Source of the DNA: Bacteroidota bacterium
Lineage (GTDB): Bacteria > Bacteroidota > Bacteroidia > Chitinophagales > Chitinophagaceae
DNA length: 9,531 nucleotides
Reading direction: 5' to 3'
Assembly (NCBI GenBank): GCA_023426425.1
Contig: JAFAAT010000189.1
Span: forward strand, 1-9,531
The stretch's first letter is position 1; each line of letters opens with the position of its first letter. Positions 5,625 through 9,531 of the stretch are shown in pieces. Position numbers and translations under genes: made by a program. Below the pieces are notes generated by a model that was given only the letters and a program-made list of their open reading frames with translations, was not told the origin of the DNA and ran no database searches.

Positions 5625-6617
5625 ATGCCACTAAAAAAAGGCCGAAATTATATTCGTATGTTGATAGTAGCGGGCAAAGAGTTCGCTGCTGACAACGTAA
5701 TTAAGTTAAGCGCTTCGCTGGCCTACTATACCGTGTTTGCCATTGGGCCTCTTTTCCTCGTGATCATTTCCTTTGTAGGCTTCTTTTTTGAAAGGGAGCG
5801 TGTCACCTCAAATGTCTACAACCAGATCAATCAGCTTGTAGGCACCGAAGGGGCTCAGGCCATCATGAATATCATCAGCAGAATGCAGGAGCAGAACGAT
5901 GCAGCCAGGTTTAGCATCATAGGTCTGGTCATTTTAATCTTCGGTGCAACAACCATTTTCGCAGACATACAGGACTCCATAAACTACATTTGGTCCATAC
6001 GCGCCAAACCAAAAAAAGGCTGGTTGAAGTTCCTCAAAAACCGCCTGCTTTCTTTTTCTATGGTGGTAGGCATCGGTTTTCTGCTTGTAGTATCCCTCAT
6101 GATCAACACTTTGACAGACCTCATGACGGATCGACTCAGAGAGCTATTTGTCAACGAAATGGTCATCCTATTTAAGGTGATCAATTTCCTCCTGCTCTAT
6201 CTCGTAATCTCAGGCCTGTTTGCTGTCATCTACAAAATACTTCCCGATGCCCGAATCAGTTGGAAAGACGCTATGGTGGGGGCCACACTCACAGGCATAC
6301 TCTTTCTCTTGGGAAAATTTCTGATCAGCCTGTATATCGGCAGCTCAGATATGGCAAACACCTACGGAGCCGCAGCCTCCATCATCATTATGCTTTCCTG
6401 GGTCTACTATTCTTCCATCATCCTTTACTTCGGCGCAGAGTTTACAAAAGTTTATGCACTTTCAGCAGGCAGCGGTATCAAACCCTACGACACCGCCGTA
6501 TTTATCATCAAAAGAGAAGCCAGAGAACTCCCGGAAACCGCACCAGTGAAGTCAAAAGATCTGCTTCACGGCGTCGATCCTGATGAACCGGAAGAACAAG
6601 ATAAGCCCGCCACCTGA
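5625..6617 (+). CDS. YihY/virulence factor BrkB family inner-membrane protein
   Basis: 330 residues with six predicted membrane segments at about 36-56, 97-117, 142-162, 183-205, 215-238 and 247-270, the standard layout of the YihY/BrkB (UPF0761) family. Family signatures visible: KLSASLAYYTVFAIGPL (27-43) at the first segment, FADIQDSINYIW (112-123), ILPDARISWKDAMVGA (205-220), and NTYGAAASIIIMLSWVYYSS (245-264) leading to FGAEFTKVYA (269-278). The family was once called RNase BN by mistake and has no settled function, so none is given. The tail from residue ~285 is hydrophilic and acidic, probably cytoplasmic. The start is the first ATG, with no Shine-Dalgarno sequence. The last 66 bp overlap the 3' end of the oppositely oriented flippase gene. 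Confidence 0.92.
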   Translation: MPLKKGRNYIRMLIVAGKEFAADNVIKLSASLAYYTVFAIGPLFLVIISFVGFFFERERVTSNVYNQINQLVGTEGAQAIMNIISRMQEQNDAARFSIIGLVILIFGATTIFADIQDSINYIWSIRAKPKKGWLKFLKNRLLSFSMVVGIGFLLVVSLMINTLTDLMTDRLRELFVNEMVILFKVINFLLLYLVISGLFAVIYKILPDARISWKDAMVGATLTGILFLLGKFLISLYIGSSDMANTYGAAASIIIMLSWVYYSSIILYFGAEFTKVYALSAGSGIKPYDTAVFIIKREARELPETAPVKSKDLLHGVDPDEPEEQDKPAT

Positions 6618-7988
6618 AACTACTAATATCAATAGCTGATACTGCCACTCAATATCCAGTTCCCTCACTCCCAGGCCAATTGCCATCAACAGCACCAGGT
6701 AGGCTGCAAACTTCAAAACCCATCGGGGCCTGCGTTCCAGGTTTGCCTGTCTCTGTGCCGACAACATAAAACCAAGTGCCAATACAGTTTGTGTCACGAC
6801 AGCTGTTGTAGCTGCACCAATCGCCTGGTATTCTGGTATCAACCAAAAGTTCAACCCCAGGTTTATGATCACACCAGCAGCCGCAATCCGGTTCAATACA
6901 CGCAAATTACCATTGGCAGTGAGCAGGGTAGAGTAAATATTGGATAAACTGAAGGCGGGAAAGGCAATCATCAGCAACATAAAAACTATAGAATCCGTCA
7001 ACCCTGCATGCTCATACAAGGTGTGCATGATCTCACTGCTAAAGTAAATACCCGTAACCGCCACCAGCAATGACGCCGGTAACAGAAGATTGACACACAT
7101 TTCAACAATCGGCTGCACCGCCTCCTTCTTTGCCAGCATCCGGCCAAAAACAGGCAGCAGCATAGTGGCCATCATCAACCCAAACATATTACCCACATCC
7201 AGCAATCTGTAAGCAGCCGCATATATCCCCGCCTGCTCTTTGCCTCCCACCCCCGAAAGCCGCTCCACCAGCATCATATCAGCCCTGGTGTACACCGACA
7301 TCAGAAAAATCAGCATCGCATACGGCAGGCTACTCCTGATAATGCTCCAGACTTTCGCAGCATCAAACGAAAATACCAGCCGCACCCGCGAAATTCGCTT
7401 CAACAGAAACAGCCCCGTTATTATAGCCAGAGCATAGCATGCAATCTGTGCTAGTACAAACCAGCCAATTGTAAACCTCTCTGATGTGGCCGGTATCAGG
7501 AGCAGCGCACCGCAAAGCAATATCATCAACGAGCGGTCCACCACCGAAAGCACCCCGTCAGCCTTAAACTTGTGCAGCCCCGAAACGTTACTCCGAATGA
7601 AGAGCATAATCGAATTCAGCGACTGTATCAACAGCACACCCGCAAGCAAAATAATCTCCCCACCCCTGTACCCCAAAGCAAGCCCTATCCCCGACACAAT
7701 AATCATATAACAAACGCTCAGCACAATCCGCGCAGATAGCATGGCAGGAAAAAGCGACTTAAGTTTCCTGGGGAATTGCGCTAATGTCTTGCTGTTGTAG
7801 TTATTAATACCAAAGTCGAGCAGTATCTGGAAGACAAGTCCGAGATTGAATAAAGCCTGATATATACCATAGTCTGCATGACCAACCTTGTTCTGGACAG
7901 TCCTGTCAATAAAAAAGATCCATACAGGTTTAATCAGCAGGTTGACCGCAATAACGAAAAGTAAGTTCCTGGCGAAAAACCTGCGCAT
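6552..7988 (-). CDS. Polysaccharide/oligosaccharide flippase (MOP superfamily, Wzx-like)
   Basis: 478 residues, almost wholly hydrophobic, with roughly 12-14 membrane segments. This is the size and layout of lipid-linked oligosaccharide flippases of the MATE/MVF/polysaccharide-transporter superfamily. Typical features are an N-terminal LLFVIAVNLLIKPVWIFF segment leading to a GIYQALFNLGLVFQILLDFG block (about 41-60), a central R-ADMMLVERLSG block, IYAAAYRLLDVGN after it, and a second-half FWLIPEYQAIGAATTAVVTQ motif (Pro before a Gly-Ala helix). The family moves undecaprenyl-linked glycans across the inner membrane. The divergent GT4 gene and membrane transferase fit an exopolysaccharide or O-antigen locus; the glycan is unknown. 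ATG 7988 has no Shine-Dalgarno sequence and opens directly into the first membrane segment. The final 21 codons and stop lie antisense to the end of the YihY-family gene. Confidence 0.9.
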   Translation of the reverse strand: MRRFFARNLLFVIAVNLLIKPVWIFFIDRTVQNKVGHADYGIYQALFNLGLVFQILLDFGINNYNSKTLAQFPRKLKSLFPAMLSARIVLSVCYMIIVSGIGLALGYRGGEIILLAGVLLIQSLNSIMLFIRSNVSGLHKFKADGVLSVVDRSLMILLCGALLLIPATSERFTIGWFVLAQIACYALAIITGLFLLKRISRVRLVFSFDAAKVWSIIRSSLPYAMLIFLMSVYTRADMMLVERLSGVGGKEQAGIYAAAYRLLDVGNMFGLMMATMLLPVFGRMLAKKEAVQPIVEMCVNLLLPASLLVAVTGIYFSSEIMHTLYEHAGLTDSIVFMLLMIAFPAFSLSNIYSTLLTANGNLRVLNRIAAAGVIINLGLNFWLIPEYQAIGAATTAVVTQTVLALGFMLSAQRQANLERRPRWVLKFAAYLVLLMAIGLGVRELDIEWQYQLLILVVSGGGLILFFRFIRIDAVKQIF

Positions 7989-8004
7989 CTATAGTTTGGG
8001 AGAC

Positions 8005-8037
8005 TTTGTGGTATCAGAAGGTAAAATTATATTTTTG
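8005..8037 (+). promoter_or_regulatory. Putative promoter of the GT4 gene, near-leaderless
   Basis: TTTG (8005-8008), a 21-base spacer and TATTTTTG (8030-8037) match both halves of the Bacteroidetes promoter (TTTG, ~19-21 bases, TAnnTTTG). It is the best promoter in the window. Only 6 bases separate the -7 element from the ATG at 8044, so the transcript would be leaderless or nearly so. Confidence 0.55.
8022..8029 (-). promoter_or_regulatory. Putative -7 element for the flippase gene (TAATTTTA)
   Basis: On the minus strand TAATTTTA (8029-8022) matches TAnnTTTG except for the last base and lies 33 bases before the flippase ATG at 7988. It directly abuts the -7 element of the divergent glycosyltransferase gene, so the two promoters would compete or be controlled together. 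No -33 TTTG is seen. Weak on motif alone. Confidence 0.3.
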
Positions 8038-8043
8038 CGCCCA

Positions 8044-9180
8044 ATGCGCATTGCTGTAAATACGAGACTTTTACTCAAAGGAAAGCTGGAAGGGATAGGC
8101 TGGTACACTAATGAAACCCTGAAACGTATCGTAAAAGCCCATCCCGAACATGAATTTATCTTCTTCTTCGACCGCCCCTACGAGCCATCTTTCATATTCG
8201 CAGATAATGTAACACCCGTAGTCTTCGGACCTCAGGCAAGGCACCCGGTTTTATTCTTCACCTGGTTCGATCTTCGGATGCCTTACATGCTGCGGAAGCA
8301 TAAAGCTGATTTATTCCTTTCCACAGATGGAATGATGTCTTTGAAGTCCTCAGTACCTACTTGCATCGTCATGCACGACCTGGCATTCGAGCACTATCCC
8401 GAACATCTGATCACCAGTCACAGGTATTATTATCGTCGCTACTCGCCACTATTTGCAAAACAGGCAAAAAGAATAGTCACAGTCTCTGAATTCTCCAGGC
8501 AGGACATTGCTAAGCGGTACAGGGTGCCGGTAGACAAGATTGATGTCTCCTATAATGGTGCACATGATGAATACAGACCGCTGGAGTGGGATGAAAGAGA
8601 GCAGATCAAAAAGCAATATGCGGATGGCTGCGAATATTATGTCTATGCTGGTGCACTACATCCCAGAAAGAACATCGTGAATATGCTCAAAGGGTTCGTA
8701 GCCTTCAAAAAGCGTCAGCGGAGCAATATGAAGTTTGTGATCGTAGGGCGCATGGCCTGGAATTACGAGGAAATCGTGAAGATGAAGGAGGAGCTTCCAT
8801 TCAAAGATGATGTGAAATGGGTAGGATACCTGGACGTTAAAGAGCTCGCAAAAGTTATGGGTGCTGCGTACGCGTTAGTGTATGTATCCCTCTTTGAAGG
8901 CTTCGGCATTCCTATTCTCGAAGCGCTGCAATGCAATGTCCCGGCTATTATCAGTGAGACGTCCTCGATGCCCGAAGTAGGCGGAGAAGCTGCGCTGCAG
9001 GTCAACCCTAATGACGTAGAGGATATTGCCAACAAAATGGAGAAGCTCTATAAAGATGAAGTGTTGCGGGCAAAGCTTGTAGCGGCAGCGCCCGCACAGG
9101 TACAAAAGTTCAACTGGGACAAGTCTGCTTCTGTACTTTGGGAGAGTATGATGAAATGCCTGCCTGCGGGAGGTAAATGA
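8044..9180 (+). CDS. Glycosyltransferase family 4 (GT-B fold)
   Basis: 378 residues, normal for GT4 retaining transferases. The N-terminal acceptor domain begins MRIAVNTRLL, with the Gly-rich EGIGWYTNE (16-24) loop and HDLAFEHYPE (111-120), a block common in mannosyltransferase-like GT4 enzymes. TVSEFSRQDI (146-155) follows. The C-terminal nucleotide-sugar domain shows YAGALHPRKN (201-210), VIVG (232-235), and the E-x7-E motif of Glu285 and Glu293 (FEGFGIPILEAL), then SSMPEVGGEAAL (307-318) for nucleotide-diphosphate binding. It transfers a sugar from an NDP-sugar at the cytosolic membrane face, probably to a lipid-linked or polysaccharide acceptor; neither sugar can be read. ATG 8044 is chosen because family homology starts there and a promoter ends 6 bases earlier. 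The frame stays open back to 7888, but that stretch lies antisense to the flippase start and has no family match. Confidence 0.93.
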   Translation: MRIAVNTRLLLKGKLEGIGWYTNETLKRIVKAHPEHEFIFFFDRPYEPSFIFADNVTPVVFGPQARHPVLFFTWFDLRMPYMLRKHKADLFLSTDGMMSLKSSVPTCIVMHDLAFEHYPEHLITSHRYYYRRYSPLFAKQAKRIVTVSEFSRQDIAKRYRVPVDKIDVSYNGAHDEYRPLEWDEREQIKKQYADGCEYYVYAGALHPRKNIVNMLKGFVAFKKRQRSNMKFVIVGRMAWNYEEIVKMKEELPFKDDVKWVGYLDVKELAKVMGAAYALVYVSLFEGFGIPILEALQCNVPAIISETSSMPEVGGEAALQVNPNDVEDIANKMEKLYKDEVLRAKLVAAAPAQVQKFNWDKSASVLWESMMKCLPAGGK

Positions 9181-9202
9181 TTACTTTTAAGAAAACTTTC
9201 CT

Positions 9203-9531
9203 TTGACAAAACCCCTGCCTCTGATCTCTGCCCGGTGGCTGTTCTGGATTTTCTGGATCCTGGTAGCACTGGTATATCTCCCCACTTACAAGGGCGGCTT
9301 CTACCTCGATTTCCTGGACACAATCCATCTTTTCCGCGAGCAGTCCTTCCTCGACTTTATCAACCGCGAAGAAATTGGCAATAAAAGCCTTTATCAGGTC
9401 ACGCAGGTAATGCTTTACTCCCTGCTCACTCTTTTTGGTACCTCACCTATCCCTTGGTTTCTATTATTCACTGGCTTGCACGCATTGAATGGCGCCTTGA
9501 TCTACAAGATCTTCACCAGGTTCTTTAGCTG
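9203..9531 (+). CDS. Polytopic membrane protein, probable GT-C-like glycosyltransferase (N-terminal 109 residues, cut by window edge)
   Basis: Open from after a stop at 9188-9190 to the right edge. The only plausible early start is TTG at 9203; the first in-frame ATG is residue 70, inside a membrane segment. Visible are a first membrane segment (about 11-26), an extracytoplasmic loop with YLDFLDTI (34-41) carrying two Asp residues, a hydrophobic stretch (about 66-78) ending in LFGTSP, and another (about 84-102) with GLHALNGALIYKIF. This layout resembles GT-C fold lipid-phosphosugar-dependent transferases, whose first loop carries an acidic catalytic site and whose next segments often read LYxLFG...LHxxNAxLxY. 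It lies 22 bp after the GT4 gene, so they are probably one transcript. With only 109 residues visible, a polymerase-like or uncharacterised membrane protein is equally possible. Confidence 0.6.
   Translation, partial: MTKPLPLISARWLFWIFWILVALVYLPTYKGGFYLDFLDTIHLFREQSFLDFINREEIGNKSLYQVTQVMLYSLLTLFGTSPIPWFLLFTGLHALNGALIYKIFTRFFS

Noticed and set aside
7888..8043. In-frame upstream extension of the GT4 gene by 52 residues
   Set aside because: It lies antisense to the flippase 5' end and across the promoter region, and GT4 homology begins exactly at MRIAVNTRLL (8044).

Overview
The window reads as chromosomal DNA of a Bacteroidetes bacterium, most probably a member of the Chitinophagaceae (Chitinophaga-like). 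The reasons are the protein families present, the near absence of Shine-Dalgarno sequences, and several TAnnTTTG-type -7 promoter elements placed shortly before start codons. The assignment is inference from recalled family sequences; no database was searched. No rRNA, tRNA, CRISPR array, phage gene, transposase or insertion sequence was seen.

Left part (1-1157): the minus strand carries most of an outer-membrane beta-barrel lipid A deacylase homologue (PagL type). It has a clear signal peptide and is cut by the left edge. A 90-bp gap separates it from a rightward gene and holds promoter-like elements for both directions.

Middle part (1158-5175, plus strand): a compact cluster encodes a DUF502 inner-membrane protein, phosphoserine aminotransferase (serC) overlapping it by 23 bp, and a DUF1015 protein 7 bp after serC. 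A 9-bp-stem hairpin follows. Then comes a separately promoted aldo/keto reductase that closely resembles the animal voltage-gated potassium-channel beta subunit. serC and DUF1015 are adjacent with no serA between them.

A 449-bp gene-free stretch (5176-5624) follows, with a degenerate 11-bp tandem repeat. After it lies a YihY/BrkB-family membrane protein, whose last 66 bp overlap tail-to-tail with a leftward polysaccharide flippase.

Right part (6552-9531) is an envelope polysaccharide region. The flippase (minus) and a GT4 glycosyltransferase (plus) diverge from a 55-bp intergenic segment with back-to-back promoter elements. The glycosyltransferase is followed after 22 bp by the start of a polytopic membrane protein, probably a GT-C-type sugar transferase or relative, cut by the right edge.

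Most of the window is ordinary housekeeping and envelope DNA, and I see no clear new defence or mobile system. The points most worth following are the serC-DUF1015 pair (DUF1015 has a DGHHR motif recalling ParB-fold serine kinases), the lipid A deacylase homologue with Asn where PagL has its catalytic Glu, the 11-bp repeat array, and the convergent and divergent overlaps around the flippase.
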